NCBI GenBank assembly: GCA_036390995.1 | Contig: DASWAT010000119.1 | Span: 1 to 25,074 of the forward strand | Direction of reading: 5' to 3' | Length of the DNA stretch: 25,074 nucleotides | DNA from: DASQQQ01 sp036390995 | Lineage (GTDB): Bacteria; Actinomycetota; UBA4738; HRBIN12 | Part shown: piece after piece, positions 1 through 8,651 of the stretch | How the letters are laid out: every line of letters starts with the position of its first letter | Numbering within the stretch: the first letter of the stretch is position 1 | Program-made: the position numbers and the translations under genes | The notes under the pieces: model-generated | The model's database searches: none | What the model was told of the DNA's origin: nothing | Seen by the model: only the letters and a program-made list of their open reading frames with translations

Positions 1-44
1 GTCCTAGCCGATCGCGTGGCGCGAGCCGGCCGGCGCGTCGACGC

Positions 45-443
45 CTATTGGTCCTGGATCATCCGGTGGAGGCGCCACAGCGTCTCCGAGTACTGCTGCC
101 GCTCCACCTTCACGCCGGCGTCCACGCGTCCCGCCTTGCCCTGCCAGTAGCGGTAGATCTGCTCGTTCGTCCATCCACGCCGTAGGGCGCCGCGGTAGCC
201 CTTCACCATCTCGCTGCCCGTGTAGAGCGCGTTCGGGTTGACCAGGAAGCCGCCGCGCTGTCCGTTGAGCGAGATCCAGAACGCGCCGACGATGCCCCAG
301 GCGCCGCTGTCGCGGTCTCCGGCGACCGTGATGTAGCGGACGGCCCCCTCTGCCCGAAGCGCGGGGACGCTGACGGACTCCGTGACGAGCGCGAGAGGCG
401 AGGCCTCGCCCCACACCTCGGAGGATCCCTCGTCCGAACTCAT
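45..443 (-). CDS. Hypothetical protein (132 aa)
   Basis: I do not recognise this family. The frame is open further upstream to 497, but I chose the ATG at 441-443 because the extra upstream residues look low-complexity. The protein has an acidic Ser/Glu-rich start, a central part with an ITVAGDRDSGAW stretch, and a C-terminal half rich in Trp, Tyr and Arg (GWTNEQIYRYWQGK near residues 88-101). There is no signal peptide, no membrane segment and no cysteine pattern. It is followed on the same strand by nothing inside the window and lies downstream of the pyrophosphatase gene. It could be a small soluble regulatory or binding protein, but no function can be assigned. Coding is supported by codon use like that of its neighbours, not by homology. 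Confidence 0.6.
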   Translation of the reverse strand: MSSDEGSSEVWGEASPLALVTESVSVPALRAEGAVRYITVAGDRDSGAWGIVGAFWISLNGQRGGFLVNPNALYTGSEMVKGYRGALRRGWTNEQIYRYWQGKAGRVDAGVKVERQQYSETLWRLHRMIQDQ

Positions 444-563
444 GCTTCGGTCCTCCTCCACGGGCCCACCGTAGCTCCCCGAACGGGGGGATGACACCCG
501 TCGGAAGTCTACTCCCGAGGTGTGCTGGAGGCCCTAGGGCGGAAGGCGAGGCGATCGAGGCGT

Positions 564-1049
564 TCAGCCCGCGTGTCTGGTACGGGCATCGTGGATCACG
601 CGGAGCGCTTCCTCCCGCTGGCCGAACCCCTCGGTGCCCACCTTGTGCCCTTCGAGGTCCTTGTAGACGGCGAAGAAGTGCTCGATCTCGTTCAGGAGGT
701 TGGGGTTCACGTCGGCGAGCTCCTGGATCTGCGACCACAGCGGGTCCCGGAGGGGCACGCACAGGATCTTCTCGTCGGGGCCCTTCTCGTCGCGCATCCG
801 GAACAGCCCGATCGGGCGCACGGTGATGTGGCAGCCCGGGAAGGTCGGCTCGCCCACGAAGACCAGGGCATCCAGGGGATCTCCGTCGAGCGCCAGCGTG
901 TGCTCGATGAAGCCGTAGTCGGCCGGGTACTGCATCGAGGTGAACAGCATCCGGTCCAGCACGATCGCGCCGGTCTCGTGATCCATCTCGTACTTGTTCC
1001 GGGAGCCCTTGGGGATCTCTACGACCACGGTCACGACGTCCGGCTCCAT
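564..1049 (-). CDS. ppa: Inorganic pyrophosphatase (family I)
   Basis: Soluble cytoplasmic family I pyrophosphatase, which hydrolyses PPi to two phosphates and so drives nucleotide polymerisation and activation reactions. The 161-aa length is normal for bacterial hexameric enzymes. The signature DGDPLD lies at residues 55-60 and carries the metal-binding aspartates. Other family landmarks are EIPKGSRNKYE near residues 11-21, QYPADYGFI near 40-48, a DEK near 92-94 and the VYKDLEGHK segment near 128-136. The start is the ATG at 1047-1049. The gene is divergent from the RodZ-like gene, with 64 bp between the two start codons. The call is secure. Confidence 0.97.
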   Translation of the reverse strand: MEPDVVTVVVEIPKGSRNKYEMDHETGAIVLDRMLFTSMQYPADYGFIEHTLALDGDPLDALVFVGEPTFPGCHITVRPIGLFRMRDEKGPDEKILCVPLRDPLWSQIQELADVNPNLLNEIEHFFAVYKDLEGHKVGTEGFGQREEALRVIHDARTRHAG

Positions 1050-1079
1050 GGGGCGAGTCTATCGACCGGGGCGGGTTCC

Positions 1080-1108
1080 TATAATCCGAGAGGCCCCGAG
1101 TACGGAGG
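1080..1108 (+). promoter_or_regulatory. -10 element and ribosome binding site of the rodZ-like gene
   Basis: A perfect TATAAT at 1080-1085 stands out in this GC-rich sequence. It lies 34 nt before the GTG start at 1114, with GGAGG at 1104-1108 at good spacing. No convincing -35 hexamer is visible about 17 bp upstream, so this is a partial promoter call. The ribosome binding site is the main reason for preferring GTG 1114 over upstream in-frame starts. Confidence 0.5.
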
Positions 1109-1113
1109 ACCGC

Positions 1114-1833
1114 GTGCAGCAAGCGACGAGGGGGGCCGGATCCACGCTCCGGCGGGCCCGACAGGCCCGCGGCGTCACCATCGACGAAGCGAGCCGCGAC
1201 ACGAGGATCCGGTCCGAGTTCCTGGTAGCGCTCGAGGACGAGCGCTACGACCTGCTGCTCGGGGACGTGCACGCCCGGGGATGCCTGCGCTCGTACGCAA
1301 CGTACCTCGGGCTGCCGGGTGACGACCTCGTGGAGCGGTACGCGAAGCAGGCCCCGACCCCGGCCCCGGCACCGCAGCCGGTCCCCACCGGGGCTCGCCC
1401 GGCCGTCGGCGCGAGGCGGCGCCGCGACAACCACCGCTTGTTCGTGATGGTCGCGGCCGTGGTCCTGATCCTCGCGGCCGCCTTCGGGATCCTGTCGAGC
1501 CGCTCCTCGGCGCCGCCACCGGCCGAGCTGCCCTCGCAGGCACCGCTGGCCGAGAGCCAGACCCGTCCCCTCATGCTCGTGGTCCTGGCACGGCAGGACG
1601 TGAACGTCACGGTCACGGTGGACGACGGAGCCGCGGAGACGTTCGCCTTGCGCCCCGACGAGAGCCGGTCCTTCGAGGCCCAGGTGTCCATCACGGTGCG
1701 CCTGGATCACGGGGCCAGCGCGAAGATCGTGGTGAACGGCAACGATGAGGGCTTCCCCGGCAGGGCAGGGCACCCGTGGAAGAAGGTCTACAGCTACGAG
1801 GAGCCCTCCCCCTCGCCCGCCTCGACCGGATGA
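1114..1833 (+). CDS. RodZ-like HTH / DUF4115 membrane protein
   Basis: This 239-aa protein has the RodZ architecture. An XRE-type helix-turn-helix covers roughly residues 8-75 (TLRRARQARGVTIDEAS, then a segment ending YATYLGLP). A Pro/Ala linker with a basic RRRRD patch follows. One transmembrane helix spans about residues 109-127. The extracytoplasmic C-terminal part resembles DUF4115. RodZ links MreB-type cytoskeleton to the membrane in rods, but in Actinomycetota these proteins are poorly studied, so the function is inferred from architecture. The start is GTG at 1114, supported by GGAGG at 1104-1108. cinA starts 14 bp after the stop. It is an integral membrane protein with its N-terminus inside. 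Confidence 0.85.
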   Translation: MQQATRGAGSTLRRARQARGVTIDEASRDTRIRSEFLVALEDERYDLLLGDVHARGCLRSYATYLGLPGDDLVERYAKQAPTPAPAPQPVPTGARPAVGARRRRDNHRLFVMVAAVVLILAAAFGILSSRSSAPPPAELPSQAPLAESQTRPLMLVVLARQDVNVTVTVDDGAAETFALRPDESRSFEAQVSITVRLDHGASAKIVVNGNDEGFPGRAGHPWKKVYSYEEPSPSPASTG

Positions 1834-1846
1834 CCCGGGTGCACGC

Positions 1847-3109
1847 GTGAACGCCGAGATCGTCGGGGTCGGCACCGAGCTCCTGCTCGGCCAGATCGGG
1901 AACTCGAACGCCCAGTGGATCTCGGAGCGCCTGGCCGAGATCGGTGTGGACGTCCTGCACCACCAGGTGGTGGGAGACAACCTGTCGCGCATCGTCGAGG
2001 CGCTTCGGCTGGCGCTCTCCCGGTCCGATGTGGTGATCGTTACGGGCGGCCTCGGTCCCACGCAGGACGACATCACCCGAGACGCCATCGCGACCGCGTT
2101 CGGCGTCCGGCTGGTCCGGCATCGCGAGATCGAGGGCATGTTGCGCGAGCGGTTCGACCGCCTGGGCCGGGACATGCCCGAGTCGAACCTCGTCCAGGCC
2201 GACGTCCCGGAGGGCGGCAGGTACATCGTCCCGGGACGGGGGAGCGCCCCGGGTCTCGTGGTCGAGCGGGCCGGGCGACGTCTGTACGCCCTGCCCGGCG
2301 TGCCGGCCGAGATGCGGGAGATGATGGAGGGCACGATCCTGTCCGAGCTCTCGGCGCTCGCAGGTGGCGGCGCGATCGTCTCACGGATGCTGCGCTGTAC
2401 CGGGATCGCCGAATCGCGCGTCGCCGAGATACTCGACGACCTCTTCCACGGATCCACGAACCCGACCGTCGCCTACCTGGCCGGCGGCGGAGAGGTGAAG
2501 GTCCGCCTGACGGCGAAGGCGCCATCGCGCGAGGAGGCCGAGGCGCTCATCGCGCCGCTCGCGGGGGAGGCCGCCCGCCGGATCGGCGACTTCTTCTTCT
2601 CCACCGCCGACGAAGACCTCGAGGAGGCGGTGGGTCGGCTTCTGGGCGGGTCCGGACTCACGCTCGCGTGCGCCGAGTCGCTCACCGGGGGAGAGCTCGG
2701 CGCGAGGATCACGTCGGTGGCCGGCTCGTCGGAGTACTTCGTCGGCTCGGCCGTCTGCTACACGGCCGACGCCAAGCGCACCGTCCTCGGCGTCTCGCCG
2801 GAAACGCTCGACGGACCGGGTGCGGCGAGTCGCGAGTGCGCGCGAGAGATGGCGGCCGGCGCGCGCCGGCTGCTCGGCGCGGATCTCGCGGTGGCCCTCA
2901 CCGGCGCCGCCGGCCCCGAGTCGCACGACGGCGTCGAACCCGGATCGGTCTGGGTGGCGCTGGAGGCGGAGGGCGTCTCGCACCAGCGCGGGTTGACCGT
3001 CCCCGGGGACCGGGACATGGTCCGGCGCTGGTCAGAGCAGGCAGCGCTCGATCTGGTCCGGCGGCACCTCGAGGGCCGACCGCTGTCGTCCGCCGATCGG
3101 ATCCTGTGA
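1847..3109 (+). CDS. cinA: CinA family protein (competence/damage-inducible)
   Basis: CinA combines an N-terminal MoaB/MogA-like (COG1058) domain, associated with ADP-ribose pyrophosphatase activity, and a C-terminal PncC-like nicotinamide-nucleotide amidase domain. It acts in NAD by-product salvage and is often near recA. The N-terminal motif TGGLGPTQDD is at about residues 66-75. The C-terminal domain opens with CAESLTGGELGARIT near residue 275. The length of 420 aa is typical. The GTG at 1847 is chosen because the family N-terminus begins a few residues before EIVGVGTELLLGQ; the frame is open upstream but the extra residues are Pro/Arg-rich noise. The stop overlaps the thpR start by one base (TGATG). 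The family call is firm; which of the two activities is retained is not visible. Confidence 0.95.
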   Translation: MNAEIVGVGTELLLGQIGNSNAQWISERLAEIGVDVLHHQVVGDNLSRIVEALRLALSRSDVVIVTGGLGPTQDDITRDAIATAFGVRLVRHREIEGMLRERFDRLGRDMPESNLVQADVPEGGRYIVPGRGSAPGLVVERAGRRLYALPGVPAEMREMMEGTILSELSALAGGGAIVSRMLRCTGIAESRVAEILDDLFHGSTNPTVAYLAGGGEVKVRLTAKAPSREEAEALIAPLAGEAARRIGDFFFSTADEDLEEAVGRLLGGSGLTLACAESLTGGELGARITSVAGSSEYFVGSAVCYTADAKRTVLGVSPETLDGPGAASRECAREMAAGARRLLGADLAVALTGAAGPESHDGVEPGSVWVALEAEGVSHQRGLTVPGDRDMVRRWSEQAALDLVRRHLEGRPLSSADRIL

Positions 3110-3690
3110 TGGCGCGTGACCGGGCCTCGCGTCCTGAGGCCCGGCCGCTCCGGCTGTTCGTCGCGGTCGACGTTCCCGAGGACGTGCGAGCGCTGGTCCA
3201 GGAGGCCGTGCGGCCCACGCGAGAGCGCTTCCCGAGGGCTCGGTGGGTCCCGGCGCAGAACCAGCACGTGACGCTGAAGTTCCTCGGCCGAACCTGGCCA
3301 CGGCTGGCCGAGTGGGTCACGTCCACGGTCGGGGAGGTGGCCGCGAGGGCGGCCCCCTTCTCGACGCGGGTCGAGGGGATCGGGGCGTTCCCGAGCGCAC
3401 GCCGGGCCCGCGTGCTGTGGGCAGGGCTGGACGACGGGGACGGCAGGATCGGTGGCCTGGCCTCGGATCTCGATGCCGCGCTTGCCTCGGAGTTCGAGCC
3501 GGAGAAGCGCGCGTTCACGCCGCATCTCACGGTGGCCCGGTTCGACCCGCCGGTGGCCCTCGAGGACGCGGTTCCCGACGTCCGCGGCGACACGTTCGAC
3601 GTGGACCGACTCGTCCTGTACCGAAGCCACCTCCAGCGCCCGTCGCCCGTCTACGAGATCCTCGAGGCGTTCCCCCTGGGCGGTGTTTGA
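3109..3690 (+). CDS. thpR: RNA 2',3'-cyclic phosphodiesterase (2H family)
   Basis: 2H-family phosphoesterase of the LigT/ThpR group, 193 aa, expected to open 2',3'-cyclic phosphates on RNA. The two catalytic HxTx motifs are intact: HVTL at residues 53-56 and HLTV at 139-142. LFVAVDVP near 16-23 is the usual first strand. The ATG at 3109-3111 overlaps the cinA stop, so translation is probably coupled. The stop codon (TGA 3688-3690) lies inside the -35 hexamer of the recA promoter. No unusual residues were noticed. Confidence 0.93.
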   Translation: MARDRASRPEARPLRLFVAVDVPEDVRALVQEAVRPTRERFPRARWVPAQNQHVTLKFLGRTWPRLAEWVTSTVGEVAARAAPFSTRVEGIGAFPSARRARVLWAGLDDGDGRIGGLASDLDAALASEFEPEKRAFTPHLTVARFDPPVALEDAVPDVRGDTFDVDRLVLYRSHLQRPSPVYEILEAFPLGGV

Positions 3691-3715
3691 CCTCGAACAC
3701 GTGTTCGAGTAGGGT
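3687..3715 (+). promoter_or_regulatory. recA promoter with nested LexA (SOS) box
   Basis: The -35 is TTGACC at 3687-3692 and the -10 is TAGGGT at 3710-3715, with a 17-bp spacer. The spacer is almost filled by the perfect palindromic LexA operator TCGAACACGTGTTCGA at 3693-3708. This matches the actinobacterial SOS consensus TCGAAC-N4-GTTCGA at every position. LexA bound here should block RNA polymerase directly. The predicted transcript starts near 3722. The operator is seen directly; the promoter hexamers are inferred. Confidence 0.9.
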
Positions 3716-3859
3716 GGGTTGCCAAGCTGGTCTTCCAGGACTGTAATCACAGGAGTGTGATCCGTGTCAGACCCAGGCGCTACGGTTCGGCCCGACATGG
3801 GGGAGGAGCTCACCAGGACGCTCGGCCGGTGGGCGAGGGGCACCAAGGAGGCTTCGCGG

Positions 3860-4957
<1,098 letters not shown>

Positions 4958-4966
4958 GGGGAAGGC

Positions 4967-5470
4967 TTGACCGGCCCCCGGAGGTCCCGCGTCCCGAAGC
5001 AGCCCCTGTCCTGCCACGAGCGGGCGCTCGGGCTCCTTGCGGTTCGCCCCCGATCCCGGCGCGAGCTCCAGACCCGCCTGCTCCGGGCAGGGTTCGACGC
5101 CGCCGAGGTGGAGGACGAACTGGAACGGCTGTCCGCCGTCGGGCTCCTGGACGACCAGCGGTTCGCGCAGGAGCTTGCCGGGCACGCCGTGGGCGTGAAG
5201 CTCGCGGGCCGCCGGGCGGTCGCGTCAGCGCTCGCGGCCAAGGGGGTGGATCGCTCGACGATCGAGGCCACCCTGGCCGGGATCGAGGGCGACGAGCGGG
5301 ACCGGGCCCTCGAGCTGGCTCGCATCCGGGCCCGGCGATCGGCCGGCCTTCCGCCCGAGACCGCCTACCGCCGTCTCGTATCACTGCTGGGCAGGCGCGG
5401 GTACGACGGGCGGACGGCCCGATGGGCCGCCGCCACGGCCCTCCGGGTCGACCCCGGTCCCGCCGACTGA
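4967..5470 (+). CDS. recX: Regulatory protein RecX
   Basis: RecX modulates RecA filaments. The 167-aa protein shows the repeated three-helix pattern of the family: HERALGLLAVRPRSRRELQ near residues 17-35, ELERLSAVGLLDDQRFAQEL in the middle, and a C-terminal repeat ending YRRLVSLLGRRGYDG. The start is a TTG at 4967 with GGGGAAGG just upstream at 4958-4965. No in-frame ATG or GTG lies before the conserved part. It is placed directly after recA and is presumably read from the same SOS promoter. The TTG start may keep its level below that of RecA. Confidence 0.93.
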   Translation: MTGPRRSRVPKQPLSCHERALGLLAVRPRSRRELQTRLLRAGFDAAEVEDELERLSAVGLLDDQRFAQELAGHAVGVKLAGRRAVASALAAKGVDRSTIEATLAGIEGDERDRALELARIRARRSAGLPPETAYRRLVSLLGRRGYDGRTARWAAATALRVDPGPAD

Positions 5471-5493
5471 CGGCTCGGCGCCCCCTTCCCTCT

Positions 5494-5521
5494 TGCCTCG
5501 GGGCCCGAGAGGCCGTAGATT
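5494..5521 (+). promoter_or_regulatory. Possible promoter for the rny leader
   Basis: TTGCCT at 5494-5499 and TAGATT at 5516-5521 are separated by 16 bp. The spacer contains the palindrome CTCGGGGCCCGAG at 5497-5509, which overlaps the -35. Transcription would begin near 5528, about 210 nt before the rny start. The hexamers are only moderate matches, so this is tentative. Confidence 0.35.
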
Positions 5522-5527
5522 GTGCAT

Positions 5528-5715
5528 TTGAGAGGCTTCGATCGGGAAGACGACTGTTCGACTTGTGCCTGACAACTGTGACCGACTGGAAGCACACAGA
5601 CCGAGAGCATGAGGGGCGAGAGGGGCTCGAGGGTTCCCTGACACCCTAGTTTCCGCATCGGACGCACACGGCCGAGCAGGGCTTGATCGAGGGCCATGCT
5701 CGGTCTTTCTTCTTT
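5528..5715 (+). ncRNA. Candidate terminated leader / small RNA upstream of rny
   Basis: The space between recX and rny has no credible gene but has lower GC than its surroundings and several short hairpins. Examples are CGAG-AGGGG-CTCG and AGGGT-N8-ACCCT. It ends in a strong intrinsic terminator at 5672-5715. If the promoter at 5494-5521 is real, a transcript of about 190 nt would be made, with readthrough needed to reach rny. I do not recognise it as tmRNA, SRP RNA, RNase P RNA or a known riboswitch. Alternatively it is simply the 3' untranslated region of the recA-recX transcript. Confidence 0.35.
5672..5715 (+). terminator. Intrinsic terminator between recX and rny
   Basis: The stem CCGAGCA (5672-5678) pairs perfectly with TGCTCGG (5697-5703) around an 18-nt loop. 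It is followed at once by the pyrimidine tract TCTTTCTTCTTT (5704-5715). Such a U-rich tail is exceptional in this GC-rich window. It lies only 6 nt before the rny ribosome binding site (GGAGG 5722-5726). It either ends the recA-recX transcript or acts as an attenuator for rny. Confidence 0.72.
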
Positions 5716-5737
5716 CGAGGTGGAGGAACAACCGAAG

Positions 5738-7270
5738 ATGGAAGTGGTGATCGCGGGGGTCGGAGCCGCCGTCGGTGGGATCGCGTTCGGCTACCTGATG
5801 CGCCAGGCCATCGGCCAGTCGCGGGCCCAGACGGCGGAGGCCAAGGCCCGGAAGGTGATGCTCGAAGCCGAGCGCGAGGCCGAGAAGCTCGTGCGCGAGG
5901 CGTTGGTCGAGGTCAAGGAAGAGATCGGTGGCATGCGCCGTGACGCGGAGCAGGACATCCGCGCCCGGCGTGAGGAGGTCAAGCGGGGGGAGCAGCGGCT
6001 CGGGCAGAAGGAGGAGACGCTCGAGCGCAAGCTGAGCGACATCGACCGGCGGGTCGGGGAGCTCGACGATCGGGACCGCAAGCTGCAGCAGGTTCGCCAG
6101 CAGCTCGAGCAGGCCGCCGACCAGCATCGGGCGCAGCTCGAGGCGGTGGCCCGGATGACCAGCCAGGAGGCCAAGGAGTCCCTGATCGGTCAGGTCGTGG
6201 AGGAGGCCAAGCGCGAGGCCATGACGACGGTGCGCGAGATCGAGCAACGGGCCCGGGAGGAGGGCGAGGAGCGCGCCCGCAAGATCGTCACGATCGCCAT
6301 CCAGCGGGTGGCCTCCGAGCAGACATCGGAGTCCACGGTGTCGGTGTTCGCGCTGCCCTCGGAGGACATGAAGGGACGGATCATCGGGCGGGAGGGCCGC
6401 AACATCCGCGCCTTCGAGGCCGCCACCGGCGTGAACCTCATCATCGACGACACGCCGGAGGCCGTGGTGCTGTCCTGCTTCGACCCGGTCCGGCGCGAGA
6501 TCGCGCGGCTCACCCTCGAGAAGCTCGTGTCCGACGGGAGGATCCACCCCGCTCGCATCGAGGAGACCTTCGAACGTTCGAAGAAGGAGATCGACGAGCA
6601 GATCCGACGGGCGGGCGAGGAAGCGGTCATGGAGGCGGGGATCACCGACATGCACGCCGAGCTCGTGAAGCTGTTGGGCCGCCTGCAGTTCCGGACCTCG
6701 TACGGGCAGAACGTGTTGAAGCACCTCATCGAGTCCTCGCACATCGCGGGGGCGATCGCATCGGAGCTGGGGGTCGATCCGCGGATCCCCAGACGCGGTG
6801 CTCTCCTGCACGACATCGGCAAGGCCGTGACGCACGAGGTCGAGGGCTCGCACGCCATCATCGGCGCCGAGATCGCGCGCCGCCTGAAGGAGTCGCCCGA
6901 GGTCGTCCACTGCATCGAGTCGCACCACGGTGAGGTCGAACAGCGGACCGTCGGAGCCGTCATCGCGCAGATCGCCGACGGCATCTCCGGCGGCCGCCCC
7001 GGTGCCCGGCGGGAGAGCCTGGAGACGTACGTGAAGCGACTGGAGCGCCTCGAGGAGATCTGCACGAGCTATCCCGGCGTGGAGAAGGTGTACGCCATGC
7101 AGGCCGGCCGCGAGGTGCGGGTCATGGTGAAGCCGGCCGAGATCGACGATCTCGCCGCCCAGGTCATGGCCCGCGACATCGCGAAGCAGGTCGAAGAGGA
7201 GCTCCAGTACCCAGGGCAGATCAAGATCACCGTGGTCCGCGAGAGCCGGTCCGTGGAGTACGCGCGGTAG
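5738..7270 (+). CDS. rny: Ribonuclease Y
   Basis: RNase Y is a membrane-anchored endoribonuclease that starts mRNA decay. The 510-aa protein shows the whole family layout: an N-terminal transmembrane helix (about residues 4-22), a long charged coiled coil to about 200, and a KH domain beginning GRIIGREGRNIRAFE near residue 213. An HD hydrolase domain follows, with HDIGK at about 358-362 and a downstream IESHHGE. The ATG at 5738 is preferred over the ATG at 5696: GGAGG at 5722-5726 precedes it and the membrane helix then sits at the N-terminus. The upstream ATG lies inside the terminator hairpin. RNase Y is not universal in Actinomycetota, so its presence is a lineage hint. Confidence 0.96.
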   Translation: MEVVIAGVGAAVGGIAFGYLMRQAIGQSRAQTAEAKARKVMLEAEREAEKLVREALVEVKEEIGGMRRDAEQDIRARREEVKRGEQRLGQKEETLERKLSDIDRRVGELDDRDRKLQQVRQQLEQAADQHRAQLEAVARMTSQEAKESLIGQVVEEAKREAMTTVREIEQRAREEGEERARKIVTIAIQRVASEQTSESTVSVFALPSEDMKGRIIGREGRNIRAFEAATGVNLIIDDTPEAVVLSCFDPVRREIARLTLEKLVSDGRIHPARIEETFERSKKEIDEQIRRAGEEAVMEAGITDMHAELVKLLGRLQFRTSYGQNVLKHLIESSHIAGAIASELGVDPRIPRRGALLHDIGKAVTHEVEGSHAIIGAEIARRLKESPEVVHCIESHHGEVEQRTVGAVIAQIADGISGGRPGARRESLETYVKRLERLEEICTSYPGVEKVYAMQAGREVRVMVKPAEIDDLAAQVMARDIAKQVEEELQYPGQIKITVVRESRSVEYAR

Positions 7271-7280
7271 CCTGGTGAGC

Positions 7281-8651
7281 ATGGCCGGCACCTACCTGAT
7301 CCGCACCTTCGGGTGCCAGATGAACGAGCACGACTCGGAGCGGATCGCCGGACTCTTGGAGTCGGACGGCTACGTACGCACCGAGGACGCCGCCCGTGCG
7401 CAGGTGGTCGTCTTGAACACGTGCGCGATCCGCGAGAACGCGGACAACCGGCTGTACGGCAACCTGGGACACCTTCGGCCCCTGAAGGCGGTCAACCCCC
7501 GCCTGCGGATCGTCGTGGCCGGGTGCCTGGCGCAGAAGGATCGGGGGCAGATCCAGGAGCGGGCGCCGTGGGTCGACGTGGTGGTGGGCACGCACGCGCT
7601 TCCCGGCCTGCTCGACCTGCTGAGGCGGGCCCAGGACGAGGGCCCGCAGATGGACGTGCGCGAGTTCACCGAGGTGTTCCCCAGCGCGCTCCCGGCCCGG
7701 CGCGAACTCGCCCACCACGCGTGGGTGTCGATCGCGGTGGGGTGCGACAACGCGTGCACGTTCTGCATCGTGCCCCTCGTGAGAGGACCGCAGCTCTCGC
7801 GCCCGATCGGCGACGTCCTGGCCGAGGTGCAGGGCCTGGCTCGCCGCGGCGTGGTCGAGGTCACGCTCCTCGGACAGAACGTGAACACGTACGGTCGGGA
7901 CCTCACCGTCCCCGGCTCCAGCCGCCGCCCGCTCTTCGCCGACCTGCTCCGAGCCGTGAACGATGTGCGGGGCATCCGGCGGATCCGCTTCACCAGCCCG
8001 CACCCCCACGACTTCACGCCCGACGTGATCGAGGCCATGGCCGAGAGTGAGAACGTCTGCGAGCACATCCACTTCCCGCTGCAGTCAGGGTCGGACCGAG
8101 TGCTGAAGGCGATGCAGCGCTCATACCGCTCCCACCGCTACCTGAAGTGGCTTGAGAGCATCCGCTCGGCCGTACGGGGCATCGCCGTGTCCACGGACAT
8201 CATCGTGGGCTTCCCCGGCGAAACCGAGGACGACTTCGGGCGGACGCTCGACGTCGTGGGCGCGGCGCGGTTCGACCAGGCGTACACGTTCCAGTACTCG
8301 CTACGGGCGGGGACCCGGGCGGCTGGGTTGCCCGACCAGGTACCGAAGGAGGTCGTGCAGGAGCGGTTCGATCGGCTGGTCGCTCTCCAAGAGTCCATCT
8401 CGCTCGAGCGCATGCACGAGGAGATCGGCCGCACCGTCGAGATCCTCACCGAGGGGGCGGGAAGGAAGGGCGGCGTACAGGGCCGGACCCGGACGAACAA
8501 GGTGGTCCACGTGTCCGGCGGCATCCCTCCCGGGACGTTCCTGGACGTCCTGATCGTGTCCGCGCATCCGCACCACCTCACGGGGGAGCCGGCGGCTTCG
8601 GCTCGTCCGGAACGGACGAGCCCCCGCGGGGCGCGCTCCACCGTGGGCTGA
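7281..8651 (+). CDS. miaB: tRNA-2-methylthio-N6-dimethylallyladenosine synthase MiaB
   Basis: Radical-SAM methylthiotransferase that converts i6A37 to ms2i6A37 in tRNA. The N-terminal UPF0004 domain carries its three cluster cysteines at about residues 12 (FGCQMN), 48 (LNTCAI) and 82 (AGCLAQ). The radical SAM triad CxxxCxxC is C155-DNA-C159-TF-C162. A C-terminal TRAM domain lies around VEILTEGAGRKGG. A short Pro/Arg/Ser tail follows. Length is 456 aa from ATG 7281; an in-frame GTG at 7275 is equally possible, and no strong ribosome binding site separates them. The stop overlaps the miaA start (TGATG). Confidence 0.95.
   Translation: MAGTYLIRTFGCQMNEHDSERIAGLLESDGYVRTEDAARAQVVVLNTCAIRENADNRLYGNLGHLRPLKAVNPRLRIVVAGCLAQKDRGQIQERAPWVDVVVGTHALPGLLDLLRRAQDEGPQMDVREFTEVFPSALPARRELAHHAWVSIAVGCDNACTFCIVPLVRGPQLSRPIGDVLAEVQGLARRGVVEVTLLGQNVNTYGRDLTVPGSSRRPLFADLLRAVNDVRGIRRIRFTSPHPHDFTPDVIEAMAESENVCEHIHFPLQSGSDRVLKAMQRSYRSHRYLKWLESIRSAVRGIAVSTDIIVGFPGETEDDFGRTLDVVGAARFDQAYTFQYSLRAGTRAAGLPDQVPKEVVQERFDRLVALQESISLERMHEEIGRTVEILTEGAGRKGGVQGRTRTNKVVHVSGGIPPGTFLDVLIVSAHPHHLTGEPAASARPERTSPRGARSTVG

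Noticed and set aside
4..2457. 817-residue open frame on the minus strand
   Set aside because: It runs antisense to ppa, rodZ-like and cinA, is rich in Arg/Pro/Ser/Gly, and shows no family features. Long antisense frames are expected in GC-rich DNA.
6568..6583. Palindrome CTTCGAACGTTCGAAG inside rny
   Set aside because: It resembles a LexA box but the half-sites have no 4-bp spacer, and it lies deep in coding sequence.
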